A stretch of DNA of 64,000 nucleotides from Rhodanobacter sp. C06. Lineage in GTDB: Bacteria; Pseudomonadota; Gammaproteobacteria; Xanthomonadales; Rhodanobacteraceae. This document shows, piece after piece, positions 27,922-35,380 of this stretch. The position numbers and the translations under genes were made by a program. The stretch is taken from positions 124,001 to 188,000 of the forward strand of contig NZ_MUNP01000070.1 of assembly GCF_002001105.1 (NCBI RefSeq), given 5' to 3'. The first letter of the stretch is position 1. Each line of letters opens with the position of its first letter. The notes beneath the pieces are model-generated. The model had not been told where the DNA came from, ran no database searches, and saw only the letters and a list, made by a program, of their open reading frames with translations.

Positions 27922-28110
27922 TCACCTGCGTGCGTCGCGCATCAGGCTGCCCACCAGTGTCAGCACGCTGATCCCGCAGACCCATGCCGCACCCGTCCAG
28001 AGGGTGGGAAATTCGTCCCTGACCAGGCTGAACAAGGCACTGGCCGCAGCCACCACCAGCAGGCAGACGGAAAGTGGAGAGAACGCCGGCGGAGCCGATG
28101 AGGTTTTCAT
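27922..28110 (-). CDS. Small two-helix membrane protein
   Basis: 62 residues from ATG 28110, with AGGA about 7-10 nt upstream and its ATG overlapping the TGA of the preceding ORF. Two membrane helices: about 13-30 (LSVCLLVVAAASALFSLV) and 40-56 (TGAAWVCGISVLTLVGS), joined by RDEFPTLW; the tail is MRDARR. No family recognised. Its position between a zinc-ribbon-like protein and a USP in an FNR-boxed unit suggests a membrane-linked stress role, which is inference. Confidence 0.65.
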   Translation of the reverse strand: MKTSSAPPAFSPLSVCLLVVAAASALFSLVRDEFPTLWTGAAWVCGISVLTLVGSLMRDARR

Positions 28111-28289
28111 CGCACGTCCTGCCGATGGATCTCGGCTGGCCTCCGCGTTTCGCCTCGCGCCAGTATCGGCAACGGAGCGCAGGCTTTGCACGCAAGCCAT
28201 GCGTGCAGCCGGTGGAGGCATCCGCAGCGGAAGCACCGCATGCCTTCCATCACGCATCTCTTCGTTGCTGGCCGATGCGATGCGACCAT
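28107..28289 (-). CDS. Small zinc-ribbon-like protein
   Basis: 60 residues, start MVASHRPATKRCVMEGM. Four cysteines in two CXXC knuckles (CFRC, 19-22, and CKAC, 35-38) separated by 12 residues look like a zinc ribbon; two more Cys (12, 24) and several His are nearby. GAGGAG lies 10 nt before the ATG. The FNR-type box 28346-28359 with TAGCCT at 28319-28324 predicts a start near 28311, so the leader is ~22 nt and ideal for this ORF. Its stop overlaps the next ATG (ATGA). No known family recognised. Confidence 0.6.
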   Translation of the reverse strand: MVASHRPATKRCVMEGMRCFRCGCLHRLHAWLACKACAPLPILARGETRRPAEIHRQDVR

Positions 28290-28345
28290 GGTGCTGCACT
28301 CCTCATCCCGGGATTTCAGGCTAGGCGGGTCGCGACACGGGCATG

Positions 28346-28359
28346 TTGATCCTAGTCAA
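28346..28359 (-). promoter_or_regulatory. FNR/Anr-type box for small zinc-ribbon-membrane-usp unit
   Basis: TTGATCCTAGTCAA. TAGCCT on the minus strand (28319-28324) is centred 31 bp away. Confidence 0.72.
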
Positions 28360-28391
28360 CCGGATGCGGGGCATGCCCGGCAGCGGCCGAC

Positions 28392-28405
28392 TTGATGTCG
28401 CTCAA
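28392..28405 (+). promoter_or_regulatory. FNR/Anr-type box for usp at 28488
   Basis: TTGATGTCGCTCAA. CAACAT at 28427-28432 is centred 31 bp away; predicted start ~28440. Confidence 0.68.
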
Positions 28406-28487
28406 TACACCGGAAGACACGTGTTCCAACATGCGAGTGGGATGCACGCACTCGCGTGCGGAACGTGATCACACTGGAGACCTGTCC

Positions 28488-28979
28488 ATGACGTCCCGAA
28501 TTTCCACCCGCCCCGAGCCTGCCGTCGCGTCGCCGAAGGCACCGTTCCATCGCATCCTGCTGCCCATCGACGGTTCGGAGCTGTCGTTGCACGCCTTCCG
28601 CATCGGGCTGGAATTGGCCAAGCCTCTTGGCAGCACGGTCGTGGCGCTGCATGCGGTACCGCCCTTCAATACCATCGCCTACATGACCGAATTCCTCGCC
28701 GCCGCGGAACTGCGCTACAGCCAGGAGGCACCGCAGATTGCATCGCGTTACCTGGACACGGCCAAGGCGCTGGCAAGGGAAGCTGGAGTGTCCTGCGAAA
28801 GCCACTTCGCCTTCGGCGAGCAGCCCCACGACGCCATCCTGAAAGCGGTCGATGAGCATCACTGCGACCTGATCGTGATGGCCTCGCACGGCCGGCACGG
28901 GCTGGACCGGCTCATCCTCGGCAGCGAGACGCAGAAGGTGCTGGCGGGAAGCCGGGTGCCGGTGCTGGTTTGCCGGTAA
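28488..28979 (+). CDS. Universal stress protein UspA family, single domain
   Basis: 163 residues from ATG 28488 (TGGAGA about 8 nt upstream). A ~20-residue N-terminal extension (MTSRISTRPEPAVASPKAP) precedes the UspA domain, which starts FHRILLPIDGSELSLHAFRI. The ATP-binding motif is VMASHGRHGLDRLILGSETQ. Transcribed alone from its own FNR-type box. An in-frame ATG/TTG further upstream overlaps that box and is rejected. Confidence 0.9.
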   Translation: MTSRISTRPEPAVASPKAPFHRILLPIDGSELSLHAFRIGLELAKPLGSTVVALHAVPPFNTIAYMTEFLAAAELRYSQEAPQIASRYLDTAKALAREAGVSCESHFAFGEQPHDAILKAVDEHHCDLIVMASHGRHGLDRLILGSETQKVLAGSRVPVLVCR

Positions 28980-29111
28980 CGCGGCCGACCGTTCCGCGGT
29001 CACGGGTCGCAACGTCGGCACTGCCTGGCAGCCGGTGCCGGCGATGTCCGCGCCTGCCTTACCCTGCTCTGCCCCGGCCCCCGCAGGCGTGTCCCGCGAG
29101 CGCTGGCCGGC

Positions 29112-29237
29112 TCAATAGTCATTGGCGACCGCGGCCCAGTCGCGCTCATCGACGGCATGCAGCTCGAACCACATCGCGTTGAGGATGCCGAACGCGCAGG
29201 CGAGGCCGACGCCGAGAAACCATGCGAAATACCACAT
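29112..29237 (-). CDS. cydX: CydX/CbdX-type small subunit
   Basis: 41 residues, start MWYFAWFLGVGLACAFGILN, closely matching the CydX signature MWYFAWxLG. One membrane helix, then an acidic tail (ELHAVDERDWAAVANDY). CydX stabilises the haems of cytochrome bd oxidase. GGAGG lies about 9 nt before the ATG, and the gene begins 29 bp after the CydA-like gene. There is no cydB in the window. Confidence 0.85.
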   Translation of the reverse strand: MWYFAWFLGVGLACAFGILNAMWFELHAVDERDWAAVANDY

Positions 29238-29266
29238 TGTTCATCCTCCTCGTCGACCGGACGGGA

Positions 29267-30814
29267 TCAGTACTTTTTCGTCGCATCGGAGTCCACCGGC
29301 CAGATCTTCAGTCCATCCGGGCCCAGGCGAACGAGGCGTATCGACAGGATCGCACCAGCCGCGAAGAGGCCGGCGATGGCCGTGTACGCGATAGCGGCGA
29401 CGGCCATCTCCGATGCCGTCGCCTGGATTTCGGTGATGGGCAGCAGTCCGTCGATCAGCCACGGGCCACGGCCCGCTTCGCTCACCAGCCAACCCAGCGC
29501 CCCCGCCACCCACGGTACCGGCAGGCTCCAGGCCGCCAGGCGCAGAAAACCGCGGCGGTCCAGCTGACGTCTCGACGCCAGCCAGAACGCCACGCCGAAC
29601 AGGACGATGCCGTATGCGCCCAGCAGCGCCATGGCCCGGAAAGCCCAGAACAGCAGCGGTACGTCCGGGATCGTGTCGCGGGCCGCGGCGGTCATCTCGT
29701 CACCATTACGCTGCAATGGATTTCGCACGTGACGCAACAGCAACAATCCATAGCCAAGGTCGGGGTTGGCACCGACCTTGGCGGCGTTGGACCCTGCTGC
29801 GCGCGAGGAAGCTTCCTTGTTGTCCAGCGCCATGAATTCCGCGAGGCCGCGGCGGATGCGCTCCACGTTCGCTGCCTCAAGCTCGTCCAGCCCCGCCACC
29901 GGCTTGCGCCACGAATGCATCGCGCCCAGTCCCAGCAGCCAAGGCATGCGCCATGCGACGCGAGTCGTGCGGCTGTCCGGGTCGGGTATCCCAAAAAGCA
30001 CGAACGGGGCTGGAGCCGGCTGCACATGCCATTCGCCCGCGATCGCGGCAATGCGCATCTGCTGACCTGGCGAACCGGCATAGCCGTCCCGGTCGCCGAG
30101 CACGGCCAGTGAGAGCGCCGCGGCCAGACCGAAGCTGGCCGCGACGGTCATCGAGCGGCGGGCGATCTGCACGTTGCGACCACGCAGCAAGTACCACGCC
30201 GAGGCCGACAGCACCAGCGTCGCCGCCACGAGGTAACTGGAGCCGACGAGATGCACGAATCGAGTCTGCGCGGCGGGGTTGAGCAGCGCCAACGGCACGT
30301 CATGGATCCAGACTTGCAGGGTGCCGGGATCGAGGTACGCACCGGAGGGGTTGTCCATCAAGCCGTAGCCGATCGCGATCTTGAGCGCCGACAAGGTCGA
30401 AAGCAGCATCCACAGCCAGGTGATGAGCAGATGCTGCAGTCGCCCCAGGCCCAGCCAGTCGGTGTAAAGGCGCCAGAGGAACACGCCACCACCAAACACC
30501 AGCGGCGTCATGAGCAGGGTCAACGCCAACCCCGGGATCCCGTGCAGGTGTCGGGTGAACCGGCCGGGATCCGCGGCATACAGGATGATCAACACAATCG
30601 ACCCGATCGCCCACATCAGCAGCGCGATGCCGAACAGCCTGCCCCAGTAGCGGGCGATCTGTCGCCAGATCTCCCGTTCGGTCATCACGTACACGCTTTC
30701 CATGATCGCGATGATGGGCGGCAGGCCGACGACCAGCGGCAGCAAGGTGGCGGCATAGCAGGCGACGATGTGGGACCACAGCGCCGAAGCATGGAACGAG
30801 GAAAGTTCGATCAT
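29267..30814 (-). CDS. CydA-like protein lacking high-spin haem ligands
   Basis: 515 residues, about the size of E. coli CydA and collinear with it (GLPPIIAIMESVYV; LNPAAQTRFVHLVGSSY; WHVQPAPAPFVLFGIPD; WLVSEAGRGPW). By my alignment the haem b558 ligands are kept (H188 = His186, M395 = Met393), as is E446 (Glu445). The residues for b595/d and the proton path are replaced: His19 by A21, Glu99 by L101, Glu107 by G109. Q-loop Lys252 and Glu257 are R254 and A259. It therefore probably cannot reduce O2 like CydA. No cydB adjoins; cydX follows and a usp gene precedes (44 bp). Related divergent CydA paralogues are known, but function is unclear. Confidence 0.82.
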   Translation of the reverse strand: MIELSSFHASALWSHIVACYAATLLPLVVGLPPIIAIMESVYVMTEREIWRQIARYWGRLFGIALLMWAIGSIVLIILYAADPGRFTRHLHGIPGLALTLLMTPLVFGGGVFLWRLYTDWLGLGRLQHLLITWLWMLLSTLSALKIAIGYGLMDNPSGAYLDPGTLQVWIHDVPLALLNPAAQTRFVHLVGSSYLVAATLVLSASAWYLLRGRNVQIARRSMTVAASFGLAAALSLAVLGDRDGYAGSPGQQMRIAAIAGEWHVQPAPAPFVLFGIPDPDSRTTRVAWRMPWLLGLGAMHSWRKPVAGLDELEAANVERIRRGLAEFMALDNKEASSRAAGSNAAKVGANPDLGYGLLLLRHVRNPLQRNGDEMTAAARDTIPDVPLLFWAFRAMALLGAYGIVLFGVAFWLASRRQLDRRGFLRLAAWSLPVPWVAGALGWLVSEAGRGPWLIDGLLPITEIQATASEMAVAAIAYTAIAGLFAAGAILSIRLVRLGPDGLKIWPVDSDATKKY

Positions 30815-30858
30815 GTTGGCTTGCTCCGCATCTTGGCCACGACCGCATCACTGGTCGC

Positions 30859-31296
30859 TCAATGCACTACCAGTACAGGAATTCCGGTATGCGTCAGCAC
30901 TTGCTGCGTCTCGCTGCCGAGCATGAATTTCGCGATGCCGTGCCTGCCGTGCGATGCCATCACGATCAGGTCGCAGCCTGACTCCGCGGCCTTCGCGACG
31001 ATCGTCTTCCAGGGCTGATCGCCCTGCACTGCGATCGTTTCGCATGCCACCCCGGCACACTCGGCCTCGTGCACAAGCGGCGAGAACAGCTCGTCGGCAT
31101 ATGCCCTGGCCAACTGCCGCAATTGATCCTGAGGCGGCTCGATCAGTTCCTCGACGATGCCGATGGAGTTGAATTCCATCATCACGTGCAGGCCGGTGAC
31201 GCGCGCTCCGGCGCCTTGCGCCAGTGCGATGGCCTGCTCGATGGCCCGGTGCGTACCCGCGTCGTTGTCGACAGGAACCAGGATGTGCTTGAACAT
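30859..31296 (-). CDS. Universal stress protein UspA family, single domain
   Basis: 145 residues from ATG 31296 (MFKHILVPVDNDAGTHRAIE); ATG 31311 would add MDPTD. ATP-binding motif VMASHGRHGIAKFMLGSETQ. First gene of usp-cydA-like-cydX. The predicted FNR-dependent start near 31552 gives a ~240-nt leader that ends in a perfect 10-bp hairpin (31312-31341) directly before the upper start codon. Confidence 0.9.
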   Translation of the reverse strand: MFKHILVPVDNDAGTHRAIEQAIALAQGAGARVTGLHVMMEFNSIGIVEELIEPPQDQLRQLARAYADELFSPLVHEAECAGVACETIAVQGDQPWKTIVAKAAESGCDLIVMASHGRHGIAKFMLGSETQQVLTHTGIPVLVVH

Positions 31297-31694
31297 GTCG
31301 GTCGGATCCATGGACCGCGATTCTTCCCTGGATCGCGGTCCCTGCTCGGTAAGGGGACGCATGCATCCCGCAACGTCGTCCGGTCCACCGCCTCGGGGCA
31401 TCTGATGCGGCCTGGCGATTTCCTCGCCGTCACACCTGTCGACCTCCGCAAGTCCGATCCAGGCTGCGAGGCCGCGCCCTCGGCGCGTCCTCCCACCTGC
31501 CACGCAACTGCCTCGAAGCGCTTGCCCGTGCATGGATTCCGGCCTGGCCGGCGAGCGTCACTATCCCGCGCGGCCGATGTAGCCTCTTGATGCATGTCAA
31601 CTCCGATCCGGAAAGGTCTGCGTAGCCGGTGCGCGCGCAGGCTGTTGCGTTGCGATAAGCTTTCGGGCCCCTATCCCTGCACACCACGAACGCC
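31297..31694. other. Intergenic region: FNR-type promoter, long leader and hairpin
   Basis: No gene seen in these ~400 bp. A perfect inverted repeat GGACCGCGAT (31312-31321) / ATCGCGGTCC (31332-31341) has a 10-nt loop that contains a purine-rich AGGGAAG on the minus strand. The FNR-type box is at 31587-31600. A possible sigma-70 promoter for the response regulator lies near 31640-31660. Confidence 0.55.
31587..31600 (-). promoter_or_regulatory. FNR/Anr-type box for usp-cydA-like-cydX
   Basis: TTGATGCATGTCAA. GATAGT on the minus strand (31560-31565) is centred 31 bp away. It could also influence the divergent response regulator. Confidence 0.75.
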
Positions 31695-32414
31695 ATGCCA
31701 GAGCCCTTGCATCTGCTGGTCGTTGACGACGATGCCGGCGTGCTGGACCTGCTGCGCCGCTATTTCGCGGGCCAGGGCTTCGAGGTCAGCACGGCGGCCG
31801 ATGGTGCGGGGATGCATGCCGCGCTGGCGCGCAAGCCTGCCGACCTGGTGCTGCTGGACCTCGGCCTGCCCGGCGAGGACGGTCTCGAGTTGACCCGCCA
31901 GTTGCGCCGGAACTGGAACGGCGCGCTCATCATCATCACCGGCCGTGGCGAATCGGTGGACCGCGTGGTTGGCCTGGAACTGGGGGCCGACGACTACGTC
32001 ACCAAGCCGTTCGATCTGCGGGAGCTGCTCGCGCGCGTGCGCAGCGTGCTGCGACGAAGCGTCCCAGCGATGGCCACCGCGGAAACCGCCGAGGCGACGT
32101 TCCAGTTCGCCGGCTACTGTCTGCACCCGCTGGAGCGCACGCTGCGCAACGACCGCGGCGACGCGATCGCGCTGACCACCGGCGAGTACGAGCTGCTGCG
32201 CGTGTTCGTCGAACACCCCAATCGGGTGCTGTCGCGCGACGACCTGATGGAGCGCATCCACGGCCGCAACGCCGGTCCGTTCGACCGCGCCATCGACGTG
32301 CAGATCGCGCGCCTGCGCCGCAAGATCGAGCCGGATGCGACGGCTCCCGAACTGATCAAGTCGGTGCGCGGCGCCGGCTACCTTTTCGCGGCCCGCGTTC
32401 AAAGGGGGCGATGA
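31695..32414 (+). CDS. OmpR/PhoB-family response regulator
   Basis: 239 residues. Receiver domain (1-120) with the acidic pocket VVDDD, phospho-acceptor Asp in LVLLDLGLPGEDGLE and Lys in YVTKPFD. A winged-helix DNA-binding domain follows (about 135-235; TTGEYELLRVFVEHPNRVLS; DRAIDVQIARLRRKIE; VRGAGYLF). The stop codon is immediately followed by the ATG of the hybrid kinase gene, so the two form a two-component pair. The proteins it regulates are unknown, but its location in the low-oxygen island suggests local control. Confidence 0.93.
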   Translation: MPEPLHLLVVDDDAGVLDLLRRYFAGQGFEVSTAADGAGMHAALARKPADLVLLDLGLPGEDGLELTRQLRRNWNGALIIITGRGESVDRVVGLELGADDYVTKPFDLRELLARVRSVLRRSVPAMATAETAEATFQFAGYCLHPLERTLRNDRGDAIALTTGEYELLRVFVEHPNRVLSRDDLMERIHGRNAGPFDRAIDVQIARLRRKIEPDATAPELIKSVRGAGYLFAARVQRGR

Positions 32415-34460
32415 ATGGACGCCCCACCTCCCGCCATCATCAGCCTGGCGATGCTGCATACCTGGTTCGGGATCTCCCCCGACGCGATGATCGCCGTGAA
32501 CCAGGAAGGCGCCATCGTGCTCGCCAACGCGCAGGCGGGACGCATGTTCGGCTACGAGGATGCGATGCTGCTCGGGTTGACCCTGGAGGCACTGCTGCCG
32601 GAACCCCTGCGGCACGCCCACCGCATGCATCGCCACGATTTCATGGCCACCCCCCGTGTGCGTCCAATGGGCATCGGCTACGAGCTGATGGGCGTGCGGC
32701 GCGGTGGCGAGTCGTTTCCGGTCGAGATCGGCCTGAGCCCGATTGCCACCGAAATCGGTGCTGTCGCGATCGCCTCGGTGCGCGACATCTCCGAGACGCG
32801 GCGGGTGCGGCAGGCCCTCGCGCGCGCGCGGCGCGACAACTTCCTCGCGCAGATCGGCCGGCTCGCGCTGGAATCACCGGACTACGAACTTGCGATCCGC
32901 CGGATACCGGAACTCGTCGCGGCCGCCCTGGAGGTGCAGGCCGTGGCCATCTTCTCCACCGACTGGCACGGCAACGCGCTGCGCGTCCGCGCCGCTACCG
33001 GATTGCATGGACAGGCCACGCAGGCGATCGTGTCCATCTTCGGCCAGACCGACCTCATTCGTGGCGCCTTCGGGACCGGGGGCCGTCATGCGGTCACGGC
33101 CGACACGCTGCGTGACGGGGAACTGGGCGGCATTCTCGCCAAGTTGGCCGGGGTCGGCTTTCATGACGTTGCGATGGTGCCGCTGTTTGGCCGCTACGAG
33201 CCGCTGGGTGTGCTGGTCGCGCTCGACTCGAAAGCGGCCGGTTTCGACCACGATCGGCTCAGCTTCCTGCAGTCGGTCGCCAATCTGCTGGCGGCGGCCG
33301 TGCAACGCAGTCGCAGCGAGGAGCAACTGGCGCATGCCCAACGGCTCGACGCGATCGGCCAGCTTACCGGCGGTGTCGCGCACGACTTCAACAACCTGCT
33401 GACGGTGATTTCGGGCAATCTCCAGCTGCTCGAAGCCGGTCTGGCCGATCGCCCGGAACTGCTGGAAATCAGCGATGGCGCACTGCGCGCGGTGGACCGC
33501 GGTTCCGACCTGACCCGCCGGCTGCTCGCGTTCGCGCGCCGGCAGTCGCTGCAGCCCCGCGCGGTCGTGCCCAAGCCGCTGCTGGAGGAACTCGGGCACA
33601 TGCTCAGGCGCACGCTCGGCGAGGCCATCGCAATCGAAATCGCGTGCGAGGCGGACGTGCCGGACGTGTACGCGGACGCGAACGAGCTGGATACGGCCCT
33701 GGTCAATCTCGCGCTGAATGCTCGTGATGCAATGCCGCGCGGAGGACGCCTGCACATCGCCGTGCGCGAAACCGTGGTCGAGGACGCGTCCAACGGATGG
33801 AAACTCCCGCCGGGCCGCTATGTGGCATTCGACATCAGCGACACCGGCACGGGCATGGCGCCGGAGGTGCTGGCGCATGCGCTGGAGCCGTTCTTCACCA
33901 CCAAGGACGCCGGCAAGGGCAGCGGCCTCGGCCTCAGCATGGTGTACGGCTTCGTGACCCAGTCCGGCGGCAGCCTGTCGATCGACAGCCGGCTCGGCTA
34001 CGGCACTCACATCGAACTGTTGCTGCCCGTCGCAAGCGTGCCGGGCGCCACGGCGGTGGGAGCGAAGCCGCCGCGTGACGAACTGCCCGAAAAGTGCGCC
34101 ACCATCCTGGTCGTCGAGGACGAAACGGACGTGCGCACCGTCGCGGTTCGGCTTCTGGGGGCGTTCGGCTACCAGGTCATCCCGGCGGGCAGCGCCCGCG
34201 AGGCGCTGGATCTGCTCACCGGGAATCCCGGCGTGGACCTGCTGTTCTCCGACGTGATGCTGGGCAGCGGCATGAATGGCGTGGAACTCGCACACGAGGC
34301 GCGCCGCCTCCGGCCCGGGCTCGCGGTGCTGCTCACGTCCGGTTACCGGGGGCGACAGGGTGGAGCGGAGGGCCCGACCACGCCATTCGAGCTGTTGCGC
34401 AAGCCCTACCGGCGGGAGCAACTGGTCGAGGCCGTGCGCCGGGTGCTGGATGACGCGTGA
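32415..34460 (+). CDS. Hybrid sensor histidine kinase (PAS-GAF-HisKA-HATPase-REC)
   Basis: 681 residues, no membrane helix or signal, so cytoplasmic. Order: PAS (~10-130; WFGISPDAMIAVNQEGAIVL, typical of sensory PAS), GAF (~140-300; FLAQIGRLALESPDYELAIR, GVLVALDSKAAGFDHDRL), HisKA with the phospho-His in GGVAHDFNNLLTVIS (~315), HATPase (~415-535; NLALNARDAMP, DTGTGMAPEV, GKGSGLGLSMVYGF) and a C-terminal receiver (~555-680; VVEDETDVR, LFSDVMLG). It is directly coupled to the response regulator before it. PAS or GAF may bind haem or flavin and sense O2, NO or redox state, but no ligand residue can be assigned. Confidence 0.92.
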   Translation: MDAPPPAIISLAMLHTWFGISPDAMIAVNQEGAIVLANAQAGRMFGYEDAMLLGLTLEALLPEPLRHAHRMHRHDFMATPRVRPMGIGYELMGVRRGGESFPVEIGLSPIATEIGAVAIASVRDISETRRVRQALARARRDNFLAQIGRLALESPDYELAIRRIPELVAAALEVQAVAIFSTDWHGNALRVRAATGLHGQATQAIVSIFGQTDLIRGAFGTGGRHAVTADTLRDGELGGILAKLAGVGFHDVAMVPLFGRYEPLGVLVALDSKAAGFDHDRLSFLQSVANLLAAAVQRSRSEEQLAHAQRLDAIGQLTGGVAHDFNNLLTVISGNLQLLEAGLADRPELLEISDGALRAVDRGSDLTRRLLAFARRQSLQPRAVVPKPLLEELGHMLRRTLGEAIAIEIACEADVPDVYADANELDTALVNLALNARDAMPRGGRLHIAVRETVVEDASNGWKLPPGRYVAFDISDTGTGMAPEVLAHALEPFFTTKDAGKGSGLGLSMVYGFVTQSGGSLSIDSRLGYGTHIELLLPVASVPGATAVGAKPPRDELPEKCATILVVEDETDVRTVAVRLLGAFGYQVIPAGSAREALDLLTGNPGVDLLFSDVMLGSGMNGVELAHEARRLRPGLAVLLTSGYRGRQGGAEGPTTPFELLRKPYRREQLVEAVRRVLDDA

Positions 34461-34466
34461 AGCCGC

Positions 34467-35189
34467 TCACTGGATCGTGCAGGGCGTGCCGACGCAGGCG
34501 CGCAACTTGGGCACATCCAGCAACTTCACTTCGCGGCGAAGCACCGAGATGTACTGGAGCCGCTCCAGGTGCGACAGCGCCCGGGTCACGGTTTCGTGCT
34601 TCAGCGCCAGGAAACTCGCGATATCCGCCCGCCCCATCCGCAGGATGAAGTGGCGGGCACTGAAGCCGAGGCGGGCGAGGCGGGCGGCAATGTCCAGCAG
34701 GAACGCCGCCACGCGCTGCTCGGCCGGCAGGGTTCCAATCGTCAACATCCAGACGCGGTCGCGGCGGATTTCCTCGGCCAGCGCCGCCGCCAGGCGAACC
34801 TGCAGCTCGGGGATGTGACGCAACGCATCCAGCACCGGCGGATACGGCAGTTCCCAGATCTCGGCATCGTCCAGCGCGACGGCATCGCAGGTGTGCACGC
34901 TCAGGCCGATGGACTCGACGCCGAGCAGGTCGCCGCGCATCCTGAATCCGGTCACCTGCTCGCGGCCATCCTCGGACAACTCGCAGGTCTTCAGGAACCC
35001 CGCATGCACGAAATGCAACGCGCGGAATGGCTGGCCGTTGCGGTACAGGTATTGGCCCGCCCTCACCTTCCGGCGTGTCACGACCATGTGCCGCTGCAAC
35101 TCGGCGATATCCAGCTCGAGCGGCGCTTCGTGCCGGAACGATTGCGGATTCGTGGCTTCAGGCGCGAGCGGTGCGAACGAGGTGTCCAT
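34467..35189 (-). CDS. Crp/Fnr-family regulator without Fe-S cysteines
   Basis: 240 residues from ATG 35189 (GGGAG 6 nt upstream). Cyclic-nucleotide-binding fold (~35-150; VRAGQYLYRNGQPFRALHFV; GREQVTGFRMRGDLLGVESI), dimer helix and Crp-type HTH (~170-235). The recognition helix reads KHETVTRALSHLE: the Glu and Arg that read TTGA half-sites in FNR are kept, with Ser replaced by Thr. It lacks the N-terminal Cys cluster and the central Cys (WELP in place of CEIP) of FNR/ANR, so it cannot hold a [4Fe-4S] cluster in the known way; it is more like DNR-type haem/NO sensors. It is a candidate regulator of the TTGAY-N4-RTCAA boxes here. Confidence 0.9.
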   Translation of the reverse strand: MDTSFAPLAPEATNPQSFRHEAPLELDIAELQRHMVVTRRKVRAGQYLYRNGQPFRALHFVHAGFLKTCELSEDGREQVTGFRMRGDLLGVESIGLSVHTCDAVALDDAEIWELPYPPVLDALRHIPELQVRLAAALAEEIRRDRVWMLTIGTLPAEQRVAAFLLDIAARLARLGFSARHFILRMGRADIASFLALKHETVTRALSHLERLQYISVLRREVKLLDVPKLRACVGTPCTIQ

Positions 35190-35312
35190 GCCGTACTCCC
35201 GTTGTGTGGTTGCGTTCGACGCCAAAGCTAGGGCGCGACCGCAACCACAGGATGTCGGCCGGGCAACGCTTGGTAACAGTGCGTAACAGCGGCGCCATCG
35301 CGGCACGCCGGC

Positions 35313-35326
35313 TTGATGCGCGTCAA
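35313..35326 (+). promoter_or_regulatory. FNR/Anr-type box between Crp/Fnr gene and RNR-like gene
   Basis: TTGATGCGCGTCAA. On the plus strand GATAGT (35348-35353) is centred 31 bp away, giving a start ~35361 and a 20-nt leader to the RNR-like gene. On the minus strand the box is ~130 bp before the regulator ATG and could serve autoregulation. Confidence 0.72.
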
Positions 35327-35380
35327 TTCGCCCGGGCGGCGGTCCGGGATAGTCGACACAGCTCAGCTGCCTTCCCGCCC

